Assembly (NCBI RefSeq): GCF_051020975.1
Contig: NW_027478165.1
Coordinates: 5,424,001-5,488,000, forward strand
Source: Osmia lignaria lignaria
Lineage: Eukaryota > Arthropoda > Insecta > Hymenoptera > Megachilidae
Direction of reading: 5' to 3'
Length of the DNA: 64,000 nucleotides
The position numbers and the translations under genes are program-made. The notes under the pieces were generated by a model that worked only from the letters and a program-made list of their open reading frames with translations, was not told the DNA's origin and searched no databases. Shown here piece after piece: positions 23,451 to 36,849 of the stretch. Numbering within the stretch: the first letter of the stretch is position 1; each line of letters starts with the position of its first letter.

Positions 23451-26400
23451 TCAGAAGCGTAGTTCTCGAGATATATCGAGATATTTAAAAGTTCCGAAGC
23501 CGCACCAACATAATAGGGATACAGAAACACCGTGGCCCCTTTCTTTGAGATAACTCTGCACTAGTGCGAGCCGCAAATGCCACTTCCAGCTTAGCTGTGC
23601 AGAAGAAGAACAACAAGAAGAAGAAATATCTCGAAATATGTCCGTCAGGCCCCTTCCCTTGAGATAAATCTGCAAATATCTCGGAAACGAAGAGAGCTAT
23701 GGCAAAATGTTAAGAGACCTTTTTTGTAGAGAATTAAGTTTCCTACTTTTCATGTTCTATGATATTTTTTGATCAGATGCGTAGTTCTCGAGATATATCA
23801 AGATATTTAAAAGTTCCGAAGCCGCACCAACATAATAGAGATACAGAAACACCGTGGCCCCTCTCTTTGAGATAACTCTGCACTATTGCGAGCTGGAAAT
23901 GCCACTTCCAGTTTAGCTGTGCAGAAGAAGAACAACAAGAAGAAGAAATATCTCGAAATATGTCCGTTAGGCCCCTTCCCTTGAGATAAATCTGCAAATA
24001 TCTCGGAAACGAAGCGAGCTATGGCAAAATGTTAAGAGACCTTTTTTGTAGAGAATTAAGTTTCCTGCTTTTTATGTTCTATGATATTTTTTGATCAGAT
24101 GCGTAGTTCTCGAGATATATCAAGATATTTAAAAGTTCCGAAGCCGCACCAACATAATAGAGATACAGAAACACCGTGGCCCCTTTCGTTGAGATAACTC
24201 TGCACTAGTGCGAGCCGCAAATGCCACTTCCAGCTTAGCTGTGCAGAAGAAGAACGACAAGAAGAAGAAATATCTCGAAATATGTCCGTCAGGCCCCTTC
24301 CCTTGAGATAAATCTGCAAATATCTCGGAAACGAAGCGAGCTATGGCAAAATGTGAAGAGACGTTTTTTGTAGAAAATTATGTTTCCTACAATTTATGTT
24401 CTATGATATTTTTTGATCAGAAGCGTAGTTTTCGCGATATATCGAGATATTTAAAAGTTCCGAAGCCGCACCAACATAATAGAGATACAGAAACACCGTG
24501 GCCCCTTTCTTTGAGATAACTCTGCACTAGTGCGAGCCGCAAATGCCACTTCCAGCTTAGCTGTGCAGAAGAAGAACAACAAGAAGAAGAAATATCTCGA
24601 AATATGTCCGACAGGCCCCTTCCCTTGAGATAAATCTGCAAATATCTCGGAAACGAAGCGAGCTATGGCGAAATGTTAAGAGACCTTTTTTGTAGAGAAT
24701 CCAGTTTCCTACGTTTTATCTTCTATGATATTTTTTGATCAGATGCGTAGTTCTCGAGATATATCAAGATATTTAAAAGTTCCGAAGCCGCACCAACATA
24801 ATAGAGATACAGAAATACCGTGGCCCCTCTCTTTGAGATAACTCTGCACTATTGCGAGCTGCAAATGCCACTTCCAGTTTAGCTGTGCAGAAGAAGAACA
24901 ACAAGAAGAAGAAATATCTCGAAATATGTCCGACAGGCCCCTTCCCTTGAGATAAATCTGCAAATATCTCGGAAACGAAGCGAGCTATGGCGAAATGTTA
25001 AGAGACCTTTTTTGTAGAGAATCCAGTTTCCTACGTTTTATCTTCTATGATATTTTTTGATCAGATGCGTAGTTCTCGAGATATATCAAGATATTTAAAA
25101 GTTCCGAAGCCGCACCAACATAATAGAGATACAGAAATACCGTGGCCCCTCTCTTTGAGATAACTCTGCACTATTGCGAGCTGCAAATGCCACTTCCAGC
25201 TTAGCTGTGCAGAAGAAGAACAACAAGAAGAAGAAACATGTCGAAATATGTCCGTCAGGCCTCTTCCCTTGAGATAAATCTGCAAATATCTCGGAAACGA
25301 AGCGAGCTATGGCAAAATGTTAAGAGACCTTTTTTGTAGAGAATTAAGTTTCCTACTTTTTATGTTCTATGATATTTTTTGATCGGATGCGTAGTTCTCG
25401 AGATATATCAAGATATTTAAAAGTTCCGAAGCCGCACCAACATAATAGAGATACAGAAACACCGTGGCCCCTTTCTTTGAGATAACTCTGCACTATTGCG
25501 AGCTGCAAATGCCACTTCCAGCTCAGCTGTGCAGAGGAAGAACAACAAGAAGAAGAAATATCTCGAAATATGTCCGTCAGGCCAGTTCCTTTGAGCTGAA
25601 TCTGCAAATATCTCGGAAACGAAGCGAGCTATGGCAAAATGTTAAGAGACGTTTTTTGTAGAGAATTATGTTTCCTACAATTTATGTTCTATGATATTTT
25701 TTGATCAGAAGCGTAGTTTTCGAGATATATCGAGATATTTAAAAGTTCCGAAGCCGCACCAACATAATAGAGATACAGAAACACCGTGGCCCCTTTCTTT
25801 GAGATAACGCTGCACTAGTGCGAGCCGCAAATGCCACTTCCAGCTTAGCTGTGCAGAAGAAGAACAACAAGAAGAAGAAATATCTCGAAATATGTCCGTC
25901 AGGCCCCTTCCCTTGAGATAAATCTGCAAATATCTCGGAAACGAAGCGAGCTATGGCAAAATGTTAAGAGACCTTTTTTGTAGAGAATTAAGTTTCCTAC
26001 TTTTTATGTTCTATGATATTTTTTGATCAGATGCGTAGTTCTCGAGATATATCAAGATATTTAAAAGTTCCGAAGCCGCACCAACATAATAGGGATACAG
26101 AAACACCGTGGCCCCTTTCTTTGAGATAACTCTGCACTAGTGCGAGCCCCAAATGCCACTTCCAGCTTAGCTGTACAGAAGAAGAACAACAAGAAGAAGA
26201 AATATCTCGAAATATGTTCTTCAGGCCCCTTCCCTTGAGATAAATCTGCAAATATCTCGGAAACGAAGAGAGCTATGGCAAAATGTTAAGAGACCTTTTT
26301 TGTAGAGAATTAAGTTTCCTACTTTTCATGTTCTATGACATTTTCTGATCAGATGCGTAGTTCTCGAGATATATCAAGATATTTAAAAGTTCCGAAGCCG

Positions 26401-26992
26401 CACCAACATAATAGAGATACAGAAACACCGTGGCCCCTTTCGTTGAGATAACTCTGCACTAGTGCGAGCCGCAAATGCCACTTCCAGCTTAGCTGTGCAG
26501 AAGAAGAACGACAAGAAGAAGAAATATCTCGAAATATGTCCGTCAGGCCCCTTCCCTTGAGATAAATCTGCAAATATCTCGGAAACGAAGCGAGCTATGG
26601 CAAAATGTGAAGAGACGTTTTTTGTAGAGAATTATGTTTCCTACAATTTATCTTCTATGATATTTTTTGATCAGAAGCGTAGTTTTCGAGATATATCGAG
26701 ATATTTAAAAGTTCCGAAGCCGCACCAACATAATAGAGATACAGAAACACCGTGGCCCCTTTCTTTGAGATAACTCTGCACTATTGCGAGCTGCAAATGC
26801 CACTTCCAGCTTAGCTGTGCAGAAGAAGAACAACAAGAAGAAGAAATATCTCGAAATATGTCTGTCAGGCCCCTTCCCTTGAGATATATCTGCAAATATC
26901 TCGGAAACGAAGCGAGCTATGGCAAAATGGTGAGAGACCTTTTTTGTAGAGAATTAAGTTTCCTACTTTCTATGTTGTATGATATTTTTTGA

Positions 26993-27217
26993 TCGGATGC
27001 GTAGTTCTCGAGATATATCAAGATATTTAAAAGTTCCGAAGCCGCACCAACATAATAGAGATACAGAAACACCGTGGCCCCTTTCTTTGAGATAACTCTG
27101 CACTATTGCGCGCTGCAAATGCCACTTCCAGCTTAGCTGTGCAGAAGAAGAACAACAAGAAGAAGAAATATCTCGAAATATGCCCGTCAGGCCCCTTCCA
27201 TTGAGATAAATCTGAAA
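26993..27217 (-). other. Monomer lacking the TTG that opens the shadow ORF
   Basis: CTGAAAATATC replaces CTGCAAATATC at about 27,212-27,222. The minus-strand TTG is lost, so the 74-codon frame has no start in this copy. It also carries AAGCCAGC and GAGAGACC variants nearby (the latter just upstream, at about 26,931). Recorded because it is one of only three monomers in which that frame is disturbed. Confidence 0.7.
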
Positions 27218-28308
27218 ATATCTCGGAAACGAAGCCAGCTATGGCAAAATGTTAAGAGACCTTTTTTGTAGAGAATTAAGTTTCCTACTTTTTATGTTCT
27301 ATGATATTTTTTGATCAGATGCGTAGTTCTCGAGATATATCAAGATATTTAAAAGTTCCGAAACCGCACCAACATAATAGAGATACAGAAACACCGTGGC
27401 CCCTTTCTTTGAGATACCTCTGCACTACTGCGAGCTGCAAATGCCACTTCCAGCTTAGCTGTGCAGAAGAAGAACAACAAGAAGAAGAAATATCTCGAAA
27501 TATGTCCGTCAGACCCCTTCCCTTGAGATAAATCTGCAAATATCTCGGAAACGAAGCGAGCTATGGCAAAATGTTAAGAGACCTTTTTTGTAGAGAATTA
27601 AGTTTCCTACTTTTTATGTTCTATGATATTTTTTGATCAGATGCGTAGTTCTCGAGATATATCAAGATATTTAAAAGCTCCGAAGCTGCACCAACATAAT
27701 AGAGGTACAGAAACACCGTGGCCCCTTTCTTTGAGATAACTCTGCACTAGTGCGAGCAGCAAATGCCACTTCCAGCTTAGCTGTGCAGAAGAAGAACAAC
27801 AAAAAGAAGAAATATCTCGAAATATGTCCGTCAGGCCCCTTCCCTTGAGATAAATCTGCAAATATCTCGGAAACGAAGCGAGCTATGGCAAAATGTTAAG
27901 AGACCTTTTTTGTAGAGAATTATCTTTCCTACAATTTACGTTCTCTGATATTTTTTGATCAGAAGCGTAGTTTTCGAGATATATCGAGATATTTAAAAGT
28001 TCCGAAGCCGCACCAACATAATAGAGATACAGAAACACCGTGGCCCCTTTCTTTGAGATAACTCTGCACTATTGCGACCTGCAAATGCCACTTCCAGCTT
28101 AGCTGTGCAGAAGAAGAACAACAAGAAGAAGAAATATCTCGAAATATGTCCGTCAGGCCCCTTCCCTTGAGATAAATCTGCAAATATCTCGGAAACGAAG
28201 CGAGCTATGGCCAAATGGTAAGAGACCTTTTTTGTAGAGAATTAAGTTTCCTACTTTTTATGTTCTATGATATTTTTCGATCAGAGGCGTAGTTTCCGAG
28301 ATATATCA

Positions 28309-29197
28309 AGATATTTAAAAGTTCCGAAGCCGCACCAACATAATAGAGATACAGAAACACCGTGGCCCCTTTCTTTGAGATAACTCTGCACGATTGCGAG
28401 CTGGAAATGCCACTTCCAGTTTAGCTGTGCAGAAGAAGAACAACAAGAAGAAGAAATATCTCGAAATATGTCCATCAGGACCCTTCCCTTGAGATAAATC
28501 TGCAAATATCTCGGAAACGAAGCGAGCTATGGCAAAATGTTAAGAGACCTTTTTTGTAGAGAATTATGTTTCCTACAATTTATGTTCTATGATATTTTTT
28601 GATCAGAAGCGTAGTTTTCGAGATATATCGAGATATTTAAAAGTTCCGAAGCCGCACCAACATAATAGAGATACAGAAACAGCGTGGCCCCTTTCTTTGG
28701 GATAACTCTGCACTATTGCGAGCTGGAAATGCCACTTCCAGTTTAGCTGTGCAGAAGAAGAAGAACAAGAAGAAGAAATATCTCGAAATATGTCCGTCAG
28801 GACCCCTCCCTTGAGATAAATCTGCAAATATCTCGGAAACGAAGCGAGCTATTGCAAAACGTTAAGAGACCTTTTTTGTAGAGAATTAGGTTTCCTACTT
28901 TTTATGTTCTATGATATTTTTTGATCAGATGCGTGGTTCTCGAGATATATCAAGATATTTAAAAGCTCCGAAGCTGCACCAACATAATAGAGGTACAGAA
29001 ACACCGTGGCCCCTTTCTTTGAGATAACTCTGCACTATTGCGAGCTGCAAATGCCACTTCCAGCTTAGCTGTGCAGAAGAAGAACAACAAGAAGAAGAAA
29101 TATCTCGAAATATGTCCGTCAGGCCCCTTCCCTTGAGATAAATCTGCAAATATCTCGGAAACGAAGCGAGCTATGGCAAAATGTTAAGAGACCTTTT
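28309..29197 (+). repeat. Three-monomer duplication, copy 1 (966-bp offset)
   Basis: Recurs at 29275-30163. Differences seen: G at 28935 versus A at 29901, and A at 29083 versus G at 30049. Shared rare markers include GCACGATTGCG, AAACAGCGTGG, GAAGAAGAAGAAC and GCAAAACGTTAAG. Confidence 0.88.
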
Positions 29198-29274
29198 TTG
29201 TAGAGAATTATCTTTCCTACAATTTACGTTCTCTGATATTTTTTGATCAGAAGCGTAGTTTTCGAGATATATCG

Positions 29275-30163
29275 AGATATTTAAAAGTTCCGAAGCCGCA
29301 CCAACATAATAGAGATACAGAAACACCGTGGCCCCTTTCTTTGAGATAACTCTGCACGATTGCGAGCTGGAAATGCCACTTCCAGTTTAGCTGTGCAGAA
29401 GAAGAACAACAAGAAGAAGAAATATCTCGAAATATGTCCATCAGGACCCTTCCCTTGAGATAAATCTGCAAATATCTCGGAAACGAAGCGAGCTATGGCA
29501 AAATGTTAAGAGACCTTTTTTGTAGAGAATTATGTTTCCTACAATTTATGTTCTATGATATTTTTTGATCAGAAGCGTAGTTTTCGAGATATATCGAGAT
29601 ATTTAAAAGTTCCGAAGCCGCACCAACATAATAGAGATACAGAAACAGCGTGGCCCCTTTCTTTGGGATAACTCTGCACTATTGCGAGCTGGAAATGCCA
29701 CTTCCAGTTTAGCTGTGCAGAAGAAGAAGAACAAGAAGAAGAAATATCTCGAAATATGTCCGTCAGGACCCCTCCCTTGAGATAAATCTGCAAATATCTC
29801 GGAAACGAAGCGAGCTATTGCAAAACGTTAAGAGACCTTTTTTGTAGAGAATTAGGTTTCCTACTTTTTATGTTCTATGATATTTTTTGATCAGATGCGT
29901 AGTTCTCGAGATATATCAAGATATTTAAAAGCTCCGAAGCTGCACCAACATAATAGAGGTACAGAAACACCGTGGCCCCTTTCTTTGAGATAACTCTGCA
30001 CTATTGCGAGCTGCAAATGCCACTTCCAGCTTAGCTGTGCAGAAGAAGGACAACAAGAAGAAGAAATATCTCGAAATATGTCCGTCAGGCCCCTTCCCTT
30101 GAGATAAATCTGCAAATATCTCGGAAACGAAGCGAGCTATGGCAAAATGTTAAGAGACCTTTT
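29275..30163 (+). repeat. Three-monomer duplication, copy 2
   Basis: Copy of 28309-29197. The match ends at 30164 (C in TTTTCTGTAG, versus T at 29198). The edge preceding the copy (TTATCTTTCCTACAATTTACGTTCTCTG in short form TTATCTTTCC...TTCTCTG) also appears at about 27,919-27,947. Confidence 0.85.
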
Positions 30164-33066
30164 CTGTAGAGAATTAAGTTTTCTACTTTTTATGTTCCAT
30201 GATATTTTTTGATCAGATGCGTAGTTCTCGAGATATATCAAGATATTTAAAAGTCCTGAAGCTGCACCAACTTAATAGAGATACAGAAACACCGTGGCCC
30301 CTTTCTTTGAGATAACTCTGCACTAGTGCGAGCCGCAAATGCCACTTCCAGCTTAGCTGTGCAGAAGAAGAACAACAAGAAGAAGAAATATCTCGAAATA
30401 TGTCCGTCAGGCCCCTTCCCTTGAAATATATCTGCAAATATCTCGGAAACGAAGCGAGCTATGGCAAAATGTTAAGAAACCGTTTTTGTAGAGAATTAAG
30501 TTTCCTACTTTTTATGTTCTATGATATTTTTTGATCGGACGCGTAGTTCTCGAGATATATCAAGATATTTAAAAGTTCCGAAGCCGCACCAACATAATAG
30601 AGATACAGAAACACCGTGGCCCCTTTCGTTGAGATAACTCTGCACTAGTGCGAGCCGCAAATGCCACTTCCAGCTTAACTGTGCAGAAGAAGAACAACAA
30701 GAAGAAGAAATATCTCGAAATATGTCCGTCAGGCCCCTTCCCTTGAGATAAATCTGCAAATATCTCGGAAACGAAGCGAGCTATGGCAAAATGTTAAGAG
30801 ACCTTTTTTGTAGAGAATTAAGTTTCCTACTTTTTATGTTCTATCATATTTTTTGATCAGATGCGTAGTTCTCGAGATATATCAAGATATTTAAAAGTTC
30901 CGAAGCCGCACCAACATAATAGAGATACAGAAACACCGTGGCCCCTTTCTTTGAGATAACTCTGCACTATTGCGAGCTGCAAATGCCACTTCCAGCTTAG
31001 CTGTGCAGAGGAAGAACAACAAGAAGAAGAAATATCTCGAAATATGTCCGTCAGGCCAGTTCCTTTGAGTTGAATCTGCAAATATCTCGGAAACGAAGCG
31101 AGCTATGGCAAAATGTTAAGAGACGTTTTTTGTAGAGAATTATGTTTCCTACTTTTTATGTTCTATGATATTTTTTGATCCGACGCGTAGTTCTCGAGAT
31201 ATATCAAGATATTTAAAAGTTCCGAAGCCGCACCAACATAATAGAGATGCAGAAACACCGTGGCCCCTTTCTTTGAGATAACTCTGCACTATTGCGAGCT
31301 GCAAATGCCACTTCCAGCTTAGCTGTGCAGAAGAAGGACAACAAGAAGAAGAAATATCTCGAAATATGTCCGTCAGGCCCCTTCCCTTGAGATAAATCTG
31401 CAAATATCTCGGAAACGAAGAGAGCTATGGCAAAATGTTAAGCGACCTTTTTTGTAGAGAATTAAGTTTCCTACTTTTTATGTTCTATGATATTTTTTGA
31501 TCAGATGCGTAGTTCTCGAGATATATCAAGATATTTAAAAGTTCCGAAGCCGCACCAACATAATAGAGATACAGAAACACCGTGGCCCCTTTCTTTGAGA
31601 TAACTCTGCACTATTGCGAGCTGGAAATGCCACTTCCAGTTTAGCTGTGCACAAGAAGAACAACAAGAAGAAGAAATATCTCGAAATATGTCCGTTAGGC
31701 CCCTTCCCTTGAGATAAATCTGCAAATATCTCGGAAACGAAGCGAGCTATGGCAAAATGTTAAGAGACCTTTTCTGTAGAGAATTAAGTTTTCTACTTTT
31801 TATGTTCCATGATATTTTTTGATCAGATGCGTAGTTCTCGAGATATATCAAGATATTTAGAAGTTCCGAAGCCGCACCAACATAATAGAGATACAGAAAC
31901 ACCGTGGCCCCTTTCTTTGAGATAACTCTGCACTATTGCGAGCTGCAAATGCCACTTCCAGCTTAGCTGTGCAGAAGAAGAACAACAAGAAGAAGAAATA
32001 TCTCGAAATATGTCCGTCAGGCCCCTTCCCTTGAGATAAATCTGCAAATATCTCGGAAACGAAGCGAGCTATGGCAAAATGATAAGAGACGTTTTTTGTA
32101 GAGAATTATGTTTCCTACAATTTATGTTCTATGATATTTTTTGATCAGAAGCGTAGTTTTCGAGATATATCGAGATATTTAAAAGTTCCGAAGCCGCACC
32201 AACATAATAGGGATACAGAAACACCGTGGCCCCTTTCTTTGAGATAACTCTGCACTAGTGCGAGCCGCAAATGCCACTTCCAGCTTAGCTGTGCAGAAGA
32301 AGAACAACAAGAAGAAGAAATATCTCGAAATATGTCCGTCAGGCCCCCTCCCTTGAGATAAATCTGCAAATATCTCGGAAACGAAGCGAGCTATGGCAAA
32401 ATGTTAAGAGACGTTTTTTGTAGAGAATTATGTTTCCTACAATTTATGTTCTATGATATTTTTTGATCAGAAGCGTAGTTCTCGAGATATATGCAGATAT
32501 TTAAAAGTTCCGAAGCCGCACCAACATAATAGAGATACAGAAACACCGTGGCCCCTTTCTTTGAGATAACTCTGCACTATTGCGACCTGCAAATGCCACT
32601 TCCAGCTTAGCTGTGCAGAAGAAGAACAACAAGAAGAAGAAATATCTCGAAATATGTCCGTCAGGCCCCTTCCCTTGAGATAAATCTGCAAATATCTCGG
32701 AAACGAAGCGAGCTATGGCAAAATGTTAAGAGACCTTTTTTGTAGAGAATTAAGTTTCCTACTTTTTATGTTCTATGATATTTTTCGATCGGAGGCGTAG
32801 TTCCCGAGATATATCAAGATATTTAAAAGTTCCGAAGCCGCACCAACATAATAGAGATACAGAAACACCGTGGCCCCTTTCTTTGCGATAACTCTGCACT
32901 ATTGCGAGCTGCAAATGCCACTTCCAGCTTAGCTGTGCAGGAGAAGAACAACAAGAAGAAGAAATATCTCGAAATATGTCCGTCAGGCCCCTTCCCTTGA
33001 GATAAATCTGCAAATATCTCGGAAACGAAGCGAGCTATGCCAAAATGTTAAGAGACCTTATTTGTA

Positions 33067-33070
33067 GCCA
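33067..33070. other. Single net +1 length change in the whole array
   Basis: GTAGAGAATTAAG of other monomers reads GTAGCCAAATTAAG here, so AG is replaced by CCA. From this point all landmarks shift from phase 267+322n to 268+322n. The same monomer has other private changes (CTATGCCAAAATG, CCTTATTTG, TTTGCGATAAC, CAGGAGAAG). Confidence 0.9.
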
Positions 33071-33606
33071 AATTAAGTTTCCTACTTTTTATGTTCTATG
33101 ATATTTTTTGATCAGATGCGTAGTTCTCGAGATATATCGAGATATTTAAAAGTTCCGAAGCCGCACCAACATAATAGAGATACAGAAACACCGTGGCCCC
33201 TTTCTTTGAGATAACTCTGCACAATTGCGAGCTGCAAATGCCACTTCCAGCTTAGCTGTGCAGAAGAAGAACAACAAGAAGAAGAAATATCTCGAAATAT
33301 GTCCGTCAGGCCCCTTCCCTTGAGATAAATCGGCAAGTATCTCGGAAACGAAGCGAGCTATGGCAAAATGTTAAGAGACCTTTTCTGTAGAGAATTAAGT
33401 TTTCTACTTTTTATGTTCCATGATATTTTTTGATCAGATGCGTAGTTCTCGAGATATATCAAGATATTTAAAAGTTCCGAAGCCGCACCAACATAATAGA
33501 GATACAGAAACACCGTGGCCCCTTTCTTTGAGATAACTCTGCACTATTGCGAGCTGCAAATGCCACTTCCAGCTTAGCTGTGCAGAAGAAGAACAACAAG
33601 AAGAAG

Positions 33607-34559
33607 AAATATCTCGAAATATGTCCGTCAGGCCCCTTCCCTTGAGATAAATCTGCAAATATCTCGGAAACGAAGCGAGCTATGGCAAAATGATAAGAGA
33701 CCTTTTCTGTAGAGAATTAAGTTTTCTACTTTTTATGTTCCATGATATTTTTTGATCAGATGCGTAGTTCTCGAGATATATCAAGATATTTAAAAGTCCT
33801 GAAGCTGCACCAACTTAATAGAGATACAGAAACACCGTGGCCCCTTTCTTTGAGATAACTCTGCACTAGTGCGAGCCGCAAATGCCACTTCCAGCTTAGC
33901 TGTGCAGAAGAAGAACAACAAGAAGAAGAAATATCTGGAAATATGTCCGTTAGGCCCCTTCCCTTGAGATAAATCTGCAAATATCTCGGAAACGAAGCGA
34001 GCTATGGCAAAATGTTAAGAGACCTTTTTTGTAGAGAATTATGTTTCCTACTTTTTATGTTCTATGATATTTTTCGATCAGACGCGTAGTTCTCGAGATA
34101 TATCAAGATATTTAAAAGTTCCGAAGCCGCACCAACATAATAGAGCTACAGAAACACCGTGGCCCCTTTCTTTGAGATATCTCTGCACTATTGCGAGCTG
34201 CAAATGCCACTTCCAGCTTAGCTGTGCAGAGGAAGAACAACAAGAAGAAGAAATATCTCGAAATATGTCCGTCAGGCCAGTTCCTTTGAGTTGAATCTGC
34301 AAATATCTCGGAAACGAAGCGAGCTATGGCAAAATGTTAAGAGACGTTTTTTGTAGAGAATTATGTTTCCTACAATTTATGTTCTATGATATTTTTTGAT
34401 CAGAAGCGTAGTTTTCGAGATATATCGAGATATTTAAAAGTTCCGAAGCCGCACCAACATAATAGGGATACAGAAACACCGTGGCCCCTTTCTTTGAGAT
34501 AACTCTGCACTAGTGCGAGCCGCAAATGCCACTTCCAGCTTAGCTGTGCAGAAGAAGAA
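33607..34559 (+). repeat. Three-monomer duplication, copy 1 (966-bp offset, right-hand pair)
   Basis: Recurs at 34573-35525. One difference seen: T at 34078 versus C at 35044. Shared markers are GATAAGAGACC, TTTTCTGTAG, AAGTCCTGAAGC, ATCTGGAAATATG and GAGCTACAG. Confidence 0.88.
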
Positions 34560-34572
34560 CAACAAGAAGAAA

Positions 34573-35525
34573 AAATATCTCGAAATATGTCCGTCAGGCC
34601 CCTTCCCTTGAGATAAATCTGCAAATATCTCGGAAACGAAGCGAGCTATGGCAAAATGATAAGAGACCTTTTCTGTAGAGAATTAAGTTTTCTACTTTTT
34701 ATGTTCCATGATATTTTTTGATCAGATGCGTAGTTCTCGAGATATATCAAGATATTTAAAAGTCCTGAAGCTGCACCAACTTAATAGAGATACAGAAACA
34801 CCGTGGCCCCTTTCTTTGAGATAACTCTGCACTAGTGCGAGCCGCAAATGCCACTTCCAGCTTAGCTGTGCAGAAGAAGAACAACAAGAAGAAGAAATAT
34901 CTGGAAATATGTCCGTTAGGCCCCTTCCCTTGAGATAAATCTGCAAATATCTCGGAAACGAAGCGAGCTATGGCAAAATGTTAAGAGACCTTTTTTGTAG
35001 AGAATTATGTTTCCTACTTTTTATGTTCTATGATATTTTTCGACCAGACGCGTAGTTCTCGAGATATATCAAGATATTTAAAAGTTCCGAAGCCGCACCA
35101 ACATAATAGAGCTACAGAAACACCGTGGCCCCTTTCTTTGAGATATCTCTGCACTATTGCGAGCTGCAAATGCCACTTCCAGCTTAGCTGTGCAGAGGAA
35201 GAACAACAAGAAGAAGAAATATCTCGAAATATGTCCGTCAGGCCAGTTCCTTTGAGTTGAATCTGCAAATATCTCGGAAACGAAGCGAGCTATGGCAAAA
35301 TGTTAAGAGACGTTTTTTGTAGAGAATTATGTTTCCTACAATTTATGTTCTATGATATTTTTTGATCAGAAGCGTAGTTTTCGAGATATATCGAGATATT
35401 TAAAAGTTCCGAAGCCGCACCAACATAATAGGGATACAGAAACACCGTGGCCCCTTTCTTTGAGATAACTCTGCACTAGTGCGAGCCGCAAATGCCACTT
35501 CCAGCTTAGCTGTGCAGAAGAAGAA
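34573..35525 (+). repeat. Three-monomer duplication, copy 2 (right-hand pair)
   Basis: Copy of 33607-34559. Ends where 35526 is G (GAAGAAGAAC) against C at 34560. Confidence 0.88.
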
Positions 35526-36849
35526 GAACAAGAAGAAGAAATATCTCGAAATATGTCCGTCAGGCCCCTTCCCTTGAGATAAATCTGCAAATATCTCGGA
35601 AACGAAGCGAGCTATGGCAAAATGTTAAGAGACCTTTTTTGTAGAGAATTAAGTTTCCTACTTTTTATGTTCTATGATATTTTTTGATCAGATGCGTAGT
35701 TCTCGAGATATACCAAGATATTTAAAAGTTCCGAAGCCGCACCAACATAATAGAGATACAGAAACACTGTGGCCCCTTTCTTTGAGATAACTCTGCACTA
35801 TTGCGAGCTGCAAATGCCACTCCCAGCTTAGCTGTGCAGAGGAAGAACAACAAGAAGAAGAAATATCTCGAAATATGTCCGTCAGGCCAGTTCCTTTGAG
35901 CTGAATCTGCAAATATCTCGGAAACGAAGCGAGCTATGGCAAAATGTTAAGAGACGTTTTTTGTAGAGAATTATGTTTCCTACAATTTATGTTCTATGAT
36001 ATTTTTTGATCAGAAGCTTAGTTTTCGCGATATATCGAGATATTTAAAAGTTCCGAAGCCGCACCAACATAATAGAGATACGGAAACACCGTGGCCCCTT
36101 TCTTTGAGATAACTCTGCACTAGTGCGAGCCGCAAATGCCACTTCCAGCTTAGCTGTGCAGAGGAAGAACAACAAGAAGAAGAAATATCTCGAAATATGT
36201 CCGTCAGGCCAGTTCCTTTGAGCTGAATCTGCAAATATCTCGGAAACGAAGCGAGCTATGGCAAAATGTTAAGAGACGTTTTTTGTAGAGAATTATGTTT
36301 CCTACAATTTATGTTCTATGATATTTTTTGATCAGAAGCGTAGTTTTCGAGATATATCGAGATATTTAAAAGTTCCGAAGCCGCACCAACATAATAGGGA
36401 TACAGAAACACCGTGGCCCCTTTCTTTGAGATAACTCTGCACTAGTGCGAGCCGCAAATGCCACTTCCAGCTTAGCTGTGCAGAAGAAGAACAACAAGAA
36501 GAAGAAATATCTCGAAATATGTCCGTCAGGCCCCTTCCCTTGAGATAAATCTGCAAATATCTCGGAAACGAAGCGAGCTATGGCAAAATGTTAAGAGACG
36601 TTTTTTGTAGAGAATTATGTTTCCTACAATTTATGTTCTATGATATTTTTTGATCAGAAGCTTAGTTTTCGCGATATATCGAGATATTTAAAAGTTCCGA
36701 AGCCGCACCAACATAATAGAGATACAGAAACACCGTGGCCCCTTTCTTTGAGATAACTCTGCACTAGTGCGAGCCGCAAATGCCACTTCCAGCTTAGCTG
36801 TGCAGAAGAAGAACAACAAGAAGAAGAAATATCTCGAAATATGTCCGAC

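Larger units (their letters stand above)
23451..36849 (+). repeat. Heterogeneous middle zone of the array
   Basis: Monomers here carry many private variants and the fixed orders seen on the left and right do not hold. Types include GGGATAACTC, GAAACAGCG, GAAGCTGCACC with AGGTAC, and AAGTCCTGAAG. Local short duplications occur, for example the linked variants CGACAGG, GGCGAAATG and GAATCCAG at about 24,610-24,722 and again one monomer later. It also contains two three-monomer duplications and the single +1 insertion. Confidence 0.75.
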
